Assembly (NCBI GenBank): GCA_040506705.1
Contig: JBEVWG010000002.1
Coordinates: 158,540 to 222,539, forward strand
Length of the DNA stretch: 64,000 nt
Direction: 5' to 3'
Origin: Thiodiazotropha sp040506705
Lineage (GTDB): Bacteria; Pseudomonadota; Gammaproteobacteria; Chromatiales; Chromatiaceae
The notes beneath the pieces are model-generated. The model had not been told where the DNA came from and made no database searches. It was given only the letters and a program-made list of their open reading frames with translations. The translations under genes and the position numbers were made by a program. How positions within the stretch are numbered: position 1 is the first letter of the stretch; the number at the start of each line of letters is the position of its first letter. Shown here in pieces: positions 1 through 8,791 of the stretch.

Positions 1-160
1 AAAGCATTTTCATACAATCTTCCACCTCTATTGCTGGTGTAAGAGCATCTCAGTTGCTCGCAGTGACTTCATCGACATTTTTGATTAGAATCGACCATTC
101 TGATCCATAGGATTGGAAACGGATTATTTAGGATATGATCGAGAAGAGGGACGTTTTCTC

Positions 161-418
161 ATGGCCAAGGAACAGAGAACAGGCTTACCGCCCGTGCCAG
201 ACGACTTTCAGCAACTGCTCAATCAATGGCAGCAAATGACCTTGCAGAAGATCGAGGGCTTTGGTTGGAAAATTAAATTTATCAGACGACCACTTTTTCA
301 GGATGTAACGATTGTTGTCTCCAACCCTTCAGGAGACCAGATCGGTGTACTCGAGGAAAACGGCGAGGTAGTGGTTCATCCTGTTACAGACTTCCGAGAT
401 ACATCAAGCATCTCATAA
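161..418 (+). CDS. Conserved-looking small hypothetical protein
   Basis: An 85-residue protein that I do not recognise. It is probably soluble: it has no signal peptide or membrane segment, and it alternates charged and hydrophobic residues. It contains a beta-rich middle (KIKFIRRPLFQDVTIVVSN) and ends with a possible two-strand turn (GVLEENGEVVVHPV). The frame is open from a TTG at 113, but I prefer the ATG at 161 because a purine-rich AGAGGG lies 10 nt upstream. It converges on the binding-protein operon that ends at 422, with only 3 bp between them. No function is proposed. Confidence 0.6.
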   Translation: MAKEQRTGLPPVPDDFQQLLNQWQQMTLQKIEGFGWKIKFIRRPLFQDVTIVVSNPSGDQIGVLEENGEVVVHPVTDFRDTSSIS

Positions 419-421
419 CTA

Positions 422-1348
422 TTATTCGACCACCTCATCCGCCAATAACAACACGCTTTCCGTTAGCTCAAGTCCTATTTTACTGGCTGTTTTTGCATTC
501 AAGGTCATGCGGGTACCCAATGGGTCCTGCACGCCAATCTGTGACGGTTTCACACCATGTTGCAGTATATCTTCTGCCAGGCCTGCAGCCTGCGCCCCGA
601 CGCTTGGGATATCCGGATTGACCGCCAACAGCAATCCGAGACGAACGATATTGTCAGATTGGCCGATACAGATCAGACGATCTTTAACGCATTGGCGTTT
701 TAACCAATGGATATTCTCCAGTGTGTAGAGCACAGGGTCGGTTGGCAGCCAGACAGCATTAACCTTTCCTGCCAATCGACGGTATGCCTGCTTAAGCTCT
801 TTTGCCCGCTCAATTGGCTCAGCAGATATTTCAACACCAACCAGTTCAGCGGCACTGATTGCCTCTTCAACACTCGCCAAACTATGTGTATTGCTATAGA
901 TAACACCTAAACGGGTGACATCGGGAAACAGCAGATTCATTGAAAGCAGTTGTGTACCAGGGGCGACCTCAGCATCGATTCCTGCAAGGTTGTCCTGTCC
1001 CTCCAGCAGTCGATAGCGTTGCCAATTAAGTACCATGGCAAAAATCACCGGTACCTCCTGCCTCGATTGGGTAGCCAATTTAGCAAAATAGGCGGCTTTA
1101 GCACCAAATGCCGCAATCAAACCAGGTTTGGATGCCATAACCTCTGCCATCACCTCTGGCGCCCGCTGTATATCCCCTTTTAGATTGAACACCTCAACCG
1201 GACGTTTCAATTTAGATCTGAATTGAACAAGGGGCTGTTCGTAAACTGCTTCTGAATCGGAGAGCAACACAACAACCGGTGCCTGATCTGACCAGGCAGA
1301 CAAGGTCATCATAATCATGACTAAAAATAGCAGACACCTATCTCGCAT
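422..1348 (-). CDS. ABC-type periplasmic substrate-binding protein (PF04392-like)
   Basis: The product has an N-terminal hydrophobic signal segment (CLLFLVMIMMTLSAWS) and then a two-lobed periplasmic binding fold of about 290 residues. PVVVLLSDSE, a conserved AAFGAKAA segment and a hinge-like VWLPTDPVL are visible, as in the family annotated as ABC_sub_bind. In-frame starts exist at 1366 and 1348; I use 1348 (MRDRCLLF). It is the third gene of a minus-strand operon and overlaps the PhnD-like gene by a few bases. No permease or ATPase is nearby, so a sensory partner role for the kinase is more likely than import. The ligand is unknown. Confidence 0.7.
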   Translation of the reverse strand: MRDRCLLFLVMIMMTLSAWSDQAPVVVLLSDSEAVYEQPLVQFRSKLKRPVEVFNLKGDIQRAPEVMAEVMASKPGLIAAFGAKAAYFAKLATQSRQEVPVIFAMVLNWQRYRLLEGQDNLAGIDAEVAPGTQLLSMNLLFPDVTRLGVIYSNTHSLASVEEAISAAELVGVEISAEPIERAKELKQAYRRLAGKVNAVWLPTDPVLYTLENIHWLKRQCVKDRLICIGQSDNIVRLGLLLAVNPDIPSVGAQAAGLAEDILQHGVKPSQIGVQDPLGTRMTLNAKTASKIGLELTESVLLLADEVVE

Positions 1349-2138
1349 GATCACTCCACCCATCAATCTGAAGAGTACGCATCACCGTACTGTCTTGGGA
1401 TGAAAGTATGAATTTTATCAGTTGATCTGATTGCTCTTTAGTGACGGCACCATCCAGGTAGCCCAATACCGGCATATCAACTGGAGTAAAATCGCTATAG
1501 ACCCGTAGAGAATCGATCAGTTTTGGGTTAATGCTCTTAAACAGTTTCAAGTTTGTCTGAGTTACCAGAGCGACATCGACCTGCCCCAATGCAGCCGCAA
1601 AAATTGCATCCGCATCCTTGGGCACCTCAACAATACTGACCTGATCAACATCAATCAGATCACTAGCATCCAATATGCCACTCAGTAACTTTTTGGAGTC
1701 TGGTCCCAAGCTGGTCATCGCCAAAGTTTTCCTCCCTGACTTACGAAATTCACTATTCCCTTTACGCTTACTAACCAGCAATTTTTGGTAGTCGTTTCGT
1801 TGATGACGTACTGCTTGCAATAACGGATTGAACCCAAGCTCATCAACATAGCGCTTCAGATACCAATGGGGCGCAAACACAAATGCAGGTCGATCCTCAC
1901 GTACCCGTTGATCAAAATCGTTCAGATGAGCAAACGGCTGAAACTCTATGGATATGCTGAAATCTCTAAGCAGCATCTCCATATCACTTTTCAATCGGCC
2001 CAGATTATTCTGTGGTGAATCGGGATTGAAATAATAGAAACGCAGACCGCTATCCCCAAGTAAGGCACCTGGGAAGATCAGCAGCCAAAGCCATAGCAGG
2101 CAAGCGTTAATGTTTAATGTAGTACGCAGCAAGACCAC
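1338..2138 (-). CDS. PhnD-like periplasmic phosphate/phosphonate-type binding protein
   Basis: A 266-residue protein with a signal peptide (LLWLWLLIFPGALLG). The fold is that of the phosphonate-binding PhnD superfamily (PF12974-like). Supporting segments are the early FAPHWYLKRY region, the KTLAMTSLGPDSKK loop, DADAIFAAALGQVDVALVT, and a late VLGYLDGAVTKEQSDQLIKFIL segment. It sits 12 bp downstream of the histidine kinase and overlaps the next binding-protein gene. PhnD-like proteins without transporter genes are often sensory subunits, and the operon with a kinase supports that reading. The actual ligand cannot be read from the sequence. Confidence 0.7.
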   Translation of the reverse strand: MVLLRTTLNINACLLWLWLLIFPGALLGDSGLRFYYFNPDSPQNNLGRLKSDMEMLLRDFSISIEFQPFAHLNDFDQRVREDRPAFVFAPHWYLKRYVDELGFNPLLQAVRHQRNDYQKLLVSKRKGNSEFRKSGRKTLAMTSLGPDSKKLLSGILDASDLIDVDQVSIVEVPKDADAIFAAALGQVDVALVTQTNLKLFKSINPKLIDSLRVYSDFTPVDMPVLGYLDGAVTKEQSDQLIKFILSSQDSTVMRTLQIDGWSDHAR

Positions 2139-2150
2139 TCCAAGAGCATC

Positions 2151-3767
2151 TTATTCACCTGGCAACTCGAAATAGAAAGTGGCACCTTTATCTACCTCTG
2201 ACTCAGCCCAGACGGAACCGCCATGTCGATGTATAATTCTGGCTACTGTTGCCAGGCCAATTCCGGAACCTTCAAATTCACTATTTTTATGGAGACGCTG
2301 AAAAGCACCAAACAATTTATCAGCATAGCGCATATCAAACCCAGCGCCATTATCTTTGACATAAAAGCATGGCATCCCTTTATTAACTGTTTTACCAAAA
2401 ATAATTTCGGCCCGTTCGACACGACTGCTATATTTCCAGGCATTACCAATCAGATTATCGAGCGCTATCGCCAGTAAGCTTTGATCTCCACGGACTTTCA
2501 ACCCAGACTCCACCTGATAGTGGATCTGTCGCTCAGTTTCCTCTCCCTTTAACTTCTCCACTACGTTGTTAGCCAGTTCACTCAAATCAATATCACTGAT
2601 CTCCATCTCCTGACGACCAAGACGTGAGAGCCTTAACATGTCGTCGATCAAATGGCCCATGCGGGTAGCAGCCGACCTGACACGACGCAAATAGTCATGC
2701 CCCATCTCATCAATACTATCCTCATACTCCTCAGAGAGCGCCTGACTGAATCCCTCTATACTTCGTAAGGGTGCACGCAGATCATGGGAGACCGAGTAGT
2801 TAAAGGCCTCCAGCTCTTTATTACTCCGTTCCAGCTCAATCGTCCGCTCGGCCACTTTCTTTTCAAGCGATCTGTTGTACTCATCCAACTGACCATGGGA
2901 GATCTCCAGGTTGCTTGTCATTCGGTTGAAAGAAGTGGCAAACGAGCCAAATTCAGAACAGAGTAAGCCATTCATACTGAGACGATAGTTCAGGTCTCCT
3001 GCAGATACCTCCTTTACACCCTTATCGAGCTGACTGACCGCTCTCAGCAGACGTTGAGTAAAGATCAAGGCCACAAGAAAACCAAACAGGATAAATGCCG
3101 CTGCAACTGAGATGTAGAAAATGCGGATTTGGCGCATCTTCTCATCCCACTGTTCGATGCGCGCATCGATGCTTGCCTGTAAGCCGACCAGTGATATTCC
3201 ACAACGTAAAACACCCCATAGTTCTTGCCCATTAAATACTGGTGTCACTACCTGCATCGACTCTTCAGCCAGTAAGTCATTTGATGAATCACTGACAAAC
3301 CGTACCGAAAAGTCACTTACCGTATCGCCTGCAAAGTCACTCTCAATCAGAGAGAGCGCTTCGATATCAACAGCATCTTTAGGTGTGGCGCCCACCTGTT
3401 GCGGCAAACTGTGAGCAACAATCTGACCCAGTTTACTGACCACCAAACAGAACCGAATATCACCATCGCCATCTGCAACCCGTTTCATCAGGGCATTCAG
3501 AAAACTGAAATCATAACCAACAATCGCTTGATTTGAGCTGAGTGCCATACTGCGCACCAATGATGCGTTCCTTGCCTGCATAGCACTGTGTATGGCAGCA
3601 ATATCCGCCTTATGCTCTGTTTGGCGAAAGTCACTGATTTGTTGCCAGAATAGAAGACTGATGGTTGTAAATAACAGCAGTAATGCCAGATTCATCGATA
3701 CCAGATAGAGTCGGATCGAGGGCAGTTTTCCGGTGGGCAACAAGAATTTCATCACTCTCATAGACAA
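2151..3767 (-). CDS. Membrane sensor histidine kinase (HAMP, phytochrome-type HisKA)
   Basis: A 538-residue kinase. Transmembrane segment 1 is at about 21-41, followed by a periplasmic region to about 212, transmembrane segment 2 at about 217-239, a HAMP linker, a coiled coil at 290-325, and HisKA with His328 in SVSHDLRAPL. The HATPase domain has the N-box DNLIGNAWKYS, G1 DNGAGFDM and G2 GSGIGLATV. The SVSHDLRAPLRSIEGF phosphoacceptor region is typical of kinases that pair with Rcp1-like single-domain response regulators. One such regulator lies at 11746-12174. Two downstream binding-protein genes in the same operon probably present ligand to the periplasmic domain (inference). The start could also be the Met at residue 6. 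Confidence 0.9.
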   Translation of the reverse strand: MSMRVMKFLLPTGKLPSIRLYLVSMNLALLLLFTTISLLFWQQISDFRQTEHKADIAAIHSAMQARNASLVRSMALSSNQAIVGYDFSFLNALMKRVADGDGDIRFCLVVSKLGQIVAHSLPQQVGATPKDAVDIEALSLIESDFAGDTVSDFSVRFVSDSSNDLLAEESMQVVTPVFNGQELWGVLRCGISLVGLQASIDARIEQWDEKMRQIRIFYISVAAAFILFGFLVALIFTQRLLRAVSQLDKGVKEVSAGDLNYRLSMNGLLCSEFGSFATSFNRMTSNLEISHGQLDEYNRSLEKKVAERTIELERSNKELEAFNYSVSHDLRAPLRSIEGFSQALSEEYEDSIDEMGHDYLRRVRSAATRMGHLIDDMLRLSRLGRQEMEISDIDLSELANNVVEKLKGEETERQIHYQVESGLKVRGDQSLLAIALDNLIGNAWKYSSRVERAEIIFGKTVNKGMPCFYVKDNGAGFDMRYADKLFGAFQRLHKNSEFEGSGIGLATVARIIHRHGGSVWAESEVDKGATFYFELPGE

Positions 3768-3948
3768 AAGAGTTTAAATAGTTACTTGCGCTATGTCAGC
3801 TAAGAATCCGATTTCTCTTGATTTTTCTCAATCGCGCTCCTAGCTTTATAAGCTCAATCAAGAAAAATGAGCGCAGATCTTATGGCGATAGCCTTTTTGG
3901 AATTCTTATTACTATCTCTTCAGCGACTTTACTGAACAGACTGTAAAC

Positions 3949-6126
3949 ATGACCACTAGACGCCATAGTAAACTCATCTTCATGTTTTTTCTGAGCTGCC
4001 ATTTCGCTGCCACAGCAACTGAAGCTCCCCTGATCTCTGATGAACAGATGCAGGAGGCAGAGCGTCTCTTCAGTGGTCCTGTTGAGGAGGACTACTATCG
4101 AACCGATGCTGTTTTGGTAAGCGCCACTGGCAGTGCAAAACCGGTATTCCTGGCACCATCCGTTGCAACGGTGATCACAAAAGAGGAGATCAGAGCAATG
4201 GGGGCCACTACGCTGGATGAAGTACTGGAAACCGTTCCGGGACTTCATGTCTACATGCCCCAGTCACCCAACTATCAGACCCAGTGGTCCATTCGGGGTA
4301 TCCACACCAATGCCAATCCCCACGTCCTGCTGCTGTTCAATGGACAGCCGGTTCAGGATCTTCATCGGGGAAGACGCCCCAGTCAAGTTCAGTTACCAGT
4401 CAGCATGATCTCAAGAGTGGAGGTCATTCGTGGGCCAGGCTCAGCCGTACATGGCGCCAATGCCTTCGCCGGCACCATCAATGTCATTACCAAGGACGGG
4501 CAGGAGATTAATGGCAGTCAAGGTGGATACCGAGGCGGCTCCTTTTCCCGCAAAGATGCCTGGGCACTACAGGGAGGACAGTACCAGGGTTGGGACATCG
4601 CAGTCAGCTTAGACATGATGAAATCGGATGGCGATAACGACAGGGTCATCGAACGTGACCTCCAAACCTCGCTGGATGAGAGCTTCGGTACCTCAGCCTC
4701 ATTGGCTCCCCGCGCCATGGACACCCAACATGACATTCTAAATGGCTACATCGGTCTCAATCGTGAGAACTGGCAGCTCTATCTCTGGGGCTGGCGTGAG
4801 AACGACGGGGGCGTCAGAGCAGGACTGGCAAACGCAATGGCCGACGACAACCGTCTTGAGAGTGATACCTTGTTGGGAGATATCAACTATAAAAACGATC
4901 AGTGGGCAGAAGAGTGGAGCTTCGACCTCAGTCTCAGTTATCTCTATCTGAAGGCCTCGACCTATTTGCAGCTCTTTCCGCCAGGCTCCCTGCTACCCAT
5001 CGGTAGTGACGGAAATCTCAGCTTTACCAACCCAGCAACTCTGACGCTGTTCACCGATGGATATATAGGTTTTCCAATACGTACTCAGAACCAGCTCAGT
5101 ACTGAAAGCAGTGCTTTATATGATGGCCTGGCCCAGCATCAACTTCGGTTTGCACTTGGTTACCAGTACACTGAGACTCGCTATAAAGCCTATCAAAACT
5201 GGGGGCCAGGGGTACTCGACGGTACTCAAACCGAGGTTGATGGAACCCTGACCGAGCTCACAGGCGATCCGAGAGTATTCATGCCAGACGTAGAACGCAG
5301 GTTATGGTATGTCTCCGCACAGGATGAATGGAATTTTGCAAAAAATTGGGAATTGACACTGGGCGCCCGCTACGACCGCTATTCAGACTTTGGTGGCACA
5401 TTTAATCCCAGAGCTGCCCTGGTTTGGCAAACGCGCTATGACCTGACGACCAAGCTGCTCTACGGACGCGGATTCCGTGCGCCGAGCTTTACCAATGTAC
5501 ATGCCCAAAACAATCCCATAGGCCTTGGTAATCCTGACCTGGATCCAGAGACCCTGGATACTCTGGAACTGGTCTTCGACTACCGCCCAACGGTAGATTT
5601 AAGACTCGCGGCCAATCTCTATGCCTATAATATCAAAGGGTTGATCGAGTTCTTACCCGACGATGGGGAGACAACCTCAACATCTCAAAATGCCCGTGAC
5701 CAGAAAGGTAAGGGGGTCGAACTGGAGGGGGACTGGCAGATTACAGAAACTCTCAGACTCAACTCCAATATTGCCTGGCAGGACTCGAAAGACAAAGAGA
5801 CAGGAGAGAGAGTGCCCCATGCCCCCAGGCTACAAGGCTACTTCTCTTCCGATTGGCGTCCTGTTCCTGACTGGTCCGTCAATGCACAATGGTTCTGGGT
5901 CGGACAGCGGGAGCGAGACAAAGGGGATCCCCGGGACAATGTCGATGACTACAGTATCGTCAACCTTACCCTGCGTCGTCAGCAGTTGTTTGAACATTTC
6001 GATGTTTCACTGGCAGTACGCAACCTTTTTGATGAGGATGTACGGGAGCCGAGCACTACAGCTATCCCCGATGATTATCCGATGAAAGGCCGTGAAATCT
6101 GGACTGAAGTTCAAGTAAGCCTATGA
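3949..6126 (+). CDS. TonB-dependent outer-membrane receptor, copy 1
   Basis: A 725-residue receptor with a signal peptide (LIFMFFLSCHFAATATEA). A short acidic linker (ITDEQMQEAERLFSG-like) leads to a plug domain (APSVATVITKEEI, VEVIRGPGSAVHGANAFAG, INVITKDG) and a 22-strand-type barrel that ends in an aromatic-rich terminus (EIWTEVQVSL). Barrel hallmarks include GRGFRAPSFTNV and LDPETLDTLEL. There is no STN signalling domain, so it does not work through a FecR-type anti-sigma factor. It is followed by a paralogue with a 4-bp overlap and diverges from the kinase/binding-protein operon, which suggests uptake of whatever that operon senses. The substrate is unknown. Confidence 0.9.
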   Translation: MTTRRHSKLIFMFFLSCHFAATATEAPLISDEQMQEAERLFSGPVEEDYYRTDAVLVSATGSAKPVFLAPSVATVITKEEIRAMGATTLDEVLETVPGLHVYMPQSPNYQTQWSIRGIHTNANPHVLLLFNGQPVQDLHRGRRPSQVQLPVSMISRVEVIRGPGSAVHGANAFAGTINVITKDGQEINGSQGGYRGGSFSRKDAWALQGGQYQGWDIAVSLDMMKSDGDNDRVIERDLQTSLDESFGTSASLAPRAMDTQHDILNGYIGLNRENWQLYLWGWRENDGGVRAGLANAMADDNRLESDTLLGDINYKNDQWAEEWSFDLSLSYLYLKASTYLQLFPPGSLLPIGSDGNLSFTNPATLTLFTDGYIGFPIRTQNQLSTESSALYDGLAQHQLRFALGYQYTETRYKAYQNWGPGVLDGTQTEVDGTLTELTGDPRVFMPDVERRLWYVSAQDEWNFAKNWELTLGARYDRYSDFGGTFNPRAALVWQTRYDLTTKLLYGRGFRAPSFTNVHAQNNPIGLGNPDLDPETLDTLELVFDYRPTVDLRLAANLYAYNIKGLIEFLPDDGETTSTSQNARDQKGKGVELEGDWQITETLRLNSNIAWQDSKDKETGERVPHAPRLQGYFSSDWRPVPDWSVNAQWFWVGQRERDKGDPRDNVDDYSIVNLTLRRQQLFEHFDVSLAVRNLFDEDVREPSTTAIPDDYPMKGREIWTEVQVSL

Positions 6127-8381
6127 AATATAAACCAAAATCATCTGACAAACCAATCCATTTCGATGGTCTCTATACGGAGATAGCTCAACACCCTTTC
6201 ACATCAAGCAGCAGAAATCTGTGTATTTCACTCTTTTTCATCCTTGCCCAGACTGCTACGACCGGCGCTTTTGCGGATACCCCTGTGATCACAGACCAGC
6301 AGATGAGAGAGGCTGAGGCGTTATTCAGCGGCCCAGGAGAAGATGACTACTACAGAACCGACGCAGTACTTGTCTCTGCCACTGGCAGCGCCAAACCAGT
6401 ATTTCTTGCTCCATCGGTCGCCAGTGTGATCAGCAAAGAGGAGATCCAGGCCATGGGGGCCAGAACGCTCTTTGAAATTCTCGAAACCGTGCCTGGTGTT
6501 CATATATCTCCCTCCAGCAATTATGGCCCGCTGATCACCAACATTAATATTCGCGGCATCACTACTGCCCTTAACCCGCAAGTTTTAGTATTGATCAATG
6601 GGGTACAGATCAAGGATCTGTGGAATGGTAATCTCGGTCACCGCTTCGAAATGCCTGCTGAGATGATCTCCCGAGTGGAGGTTGTGCGAGGACCAGGGTC
6701 AGCAGTACATGGCGCTGACGCTTTTGCAGGCACTATCAACATCATCACCAAAGATGGTCAAGAGATAGATGGTGCCCGTGCAGGGCTCCGTCATGGATCT
6801 TTCAACACCTCCAATGGCTGGATGCAGTACGGCACCAACCACCAGGGCTGGGATCTGGTCGCCAGTCTGGAAGCCTTAAAGCAGGGCACAGACGATGAAC
6901 GAGTCATTGAACAGGATCTTCAATCCACACTGGACGAGAGTTTCGGCACTGAGGCGTCTCTGGCCCCAGGTGCGATGAACCTTGACCAGCGCCTCATCAA
7001 CTACCATCTCGGTTTGAGTAAGGATAACTGGAGTGCTCGTATCTGGGGCCTTTGGCAGAAAGACGCCGGTGTCGGTGTCGGTGCAGCGCCTGTGCTCGAT
7101 TCTGAGGGAAGTCTGGAGAAGGACATTTACAACCTCGATCTCCTCTACCAGAACCAGGATCTTCACCCGGACTGGGCGTTAAATTTTCGCTTCAACTACA
7201 ACTACACCGACTACATCAATAAATTCACACTCTTCCCTGCTGGCGCCACTCTGCCTATAGGCGCCGACGGCAACCTGAATTTCAATAACCCAGTCGGGCT
7301 CACCCACTTCACAGAAGGATATATTGGCCAGCCGAACAGCAGCAATAAAACTCTCGGCTATGAGGCGACAGGGTTCTACGATGGTTTTGCCAATCACCAC
7401 TATCGTATTGCAACAGGCTATAAAAAGTTAACATTGGAACCCCATGCAAAGCAGAACTTTGGCCCGGGGGTGATCGACGGCAACCAACCGGTGGTGGATG
7501 GCGATCTGACTAATGTCGCCACACCTTATCTCTACGGCCCCAGCAAGACTCGTCATCTCCGCTACCTCTCCCTGCAGGATGAATGGACGCTGACAAGAGG
7601 GTGGGATCTGACCCTGGGGGCACGCTACGACAGCTATTCGGACTTTGGTGACACCTTCAATCCTCGGTTCGCCCTGGTGTGGCAAACCCGCTACGACTTA
7701 ACCACCAAGCTGCTCTATGGCCAGGCATTTCGCCCACCCTCTTTTTCCGAACTCTACGCACAAAACAATCCAGTCCAACTGGGCAATGAGGCGTTAGATC
7801 CTGAGACTATTGATACCCTTGAGCTGGCACTGGACTGGCGACCAACCTCAGACCTGAGACTGGCCACTAACCTATATGCGTATCAGATCAATGATCTGAT
7901 CGAGGCCGTCCCTGATGCCGACGGCGCCAGTAACACCAACCAAAACGCACGGGATCAAGAGGGACAGGGTGTCGAATTTGAGATCGAATGGCAGGTCAAC
8001 CAAGCCCTAAAACTCCAGGCGAATGGTGCCTGGCAACAGAGTGAAGATAGTGACAGTGGAGAGGAAGTAGCCAACACGCCAGGATTTCAATACTACGCCC
8101 GTGCGAATTGGCAATTCCTACCTAAGTGGTCACTTGATAGCCAGTGGTTCTGGATTGGCGATAGAGCGCGTGCTGAGGGAGATAGCCGCCCCGACATTGA
8201 TGACTATCAGATCGTCAACCTGACTCTGCATCGAAAACAGATTATGCAATACCTGGATCTGACCATGGCCGTCAGAAACCTGTTTGATGCCGATGTTCGC
8301 GAACCGGCCAATTCATCTATAGTCAATGACTACCCAATGGATAGCCGTGGCTATTGGGTTACAGTAGAAGTCAGATACTAA
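6123..8381 (+). CDS. TonB-dependent outer-membrane receptor, copy 2
   Basis: A 752-residue paralogue of the preceding receptor, overlapping its stop codon (ATGA). The Met start is followed by a roughly 30-residue polar extension before the hydrophobic signal (LCISLFFILAQTATTGAFA), so translation may begin internally. The post-signal segment ITDQQMREAEALFSG and the plug (VEVVRGPGSAVHGADAFAG) nearly match copy 1. Loops facing the outside diverge (for example KLTLEPHAKQNFG against ETRYKAYQNWG), as expected for duplicated receptors taking related ligands. The terminal strand is YWVTVEVRY. Confidence 0.9.
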   Translation: MKYKPKSSDKPIHFDGLYTEIAQHPFTSSSRNLCISLFFILAQTATTGAFADTPVITDQQMREAEALFSGPGEDDYYRTDAVLVSATGSAKPVFLAPSVASVISKEEIQAMGARTLFEILETVPGVHISPSSNYGPLITNINIRGITTALNPQVLVLINGVQIKDLWNGNLGHRFEMPAEMISRVEVVRGPGSAVHGADAFAGTINIITKDGQEIDGARAGLRHGSFNTSNGWMQYGTNHQGWDLVASLEALKQGTDDERVIEQDLQSTLDESFGTEASLAPGAMNLDQRLINYHLGLSKDNWSARIWGLWQKDAGVGVGAAPVLDSEGSLEKDIYNLDLLYQNQDLHPDWALNFRFNYNYTDYINKFTLFPAGATLPIGADGNLNFNNPVGLTHFTEGYIGQPNSSNKTLGYEATGFYDGFANHHYRIATGYKKLTLEPHAKQNFGPGVIDGNQPVVDGDLTNVATPYLYGPSKTRHLRYLSLQDEWTLTRGWDLTLGARYDSYSDFGDTFNPRFALVWQTRYDLTTKLLYGQAFRPPSFSELYAQNNPVQLGNEALDPETIDTLELALDWRPTSDLRLATNLYAYQINDLIEAVPDADGASNTNQNARDQEGQGVEFEIEWQVNQALKLQANGAWQQSEDSDSGEEVANTPGFQYYARANWQFLPKWSLDSQWFWIGDRARAEGDSRPDIDDYQIVNLTLHRKQIMQYLDLTMAVRNLFDADVREPANSSIVNDYPMDSRGYWVTVEVRY

Positions 8382-8438
8382 CCGCCTAAGCCATGCTTTC
8401 ATAGGGTTCATCCGCTGCTATACTTTCTTTAAATTGGT

Positions 8439-8479
8439 CACTATAATTACCATTATTTGAAACATTGGTAACTGTAGTG
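8439..8479 (+). promoter_or_regulatory. hipBA operator/promoter palindrome
   Basis: An imperfect inverted repeat with 14-nt arms (8439-8452 and 8466-8479) matches at 12 of 14 positions across a 13-nt spacer. The left arm contains a perfect TATAAT (8442-8447) usable as a -10 box. The arrangement suits HipB binding over its own promoter, as is known for hipBA operons. I see no good -35 box. Confidence 0.6.
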
Positions 8480-8791
8480 TCCATTAAAGTATCTAACCAA
8501 AAACGAAGCGCCGTGGTTTTCCCCAATAATCAAAAATACCTTTCGCAGTTGGGGGCAAACATCAAGCTTGCACGAAAGCGCCGGAATTACACTCAAACAC
8601 TGATTTCAGAACGCACCGGTTTGAGCCGTTTGACCATTCGAAAAATAGAACACGGAGATCCCAAAGTCTCCTTGGGCCACTATGTGGCAGTGTTGAGCGT
8701 ACTTGGCCTGGTGAAAGATTTAGCGATGGTGGCTAGTGATGATGAGCTGGGCCAAAAGCTTCAGGACATCAAGCTGATGAGTAAAAAATAA
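8465..8791 (+). CDS. HipB-like XRE-family antitoxin/repressor
   Basis: A small DNA-binding protein with a lambda-repressor-type HTH (LGANIKLARKRRNYTQTLISERTGLSRLTIRKIEHGDPKVSLGHY, spanning roughly residues 29-75 and containing the usual Q and E/G positions). It overlaps the hipA-like gene by one base. The frame opens at TTG 8465, but that codon lies inside the operator and only about 11 nt past the likely transcription start. GTG 8477 or GTG 8513 may be the real start, giving a 92-104 residue protein. It should neutralise HipA and repress the operon. Confidence 0.8.
   Translation: MVTVVSIKVSNQKRSAVVFPNNQKYLSQLGANIKLARKRRNYTQTLISERTGLSRLTIRKIEHGDPKVSLGHYVAVLSVLGLVKDLAMVASDDELGQKLQDIKLMSKK

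Noticed and set aside
3800..3895. A/T-rich partial inverted repeat between the kinase and receptor genes
   Set aside because: The matching pieces (ATTTTTCT/AGAAAAAT, GCGCTC/GAGCGC) are not in an order that gives one continuous stem.
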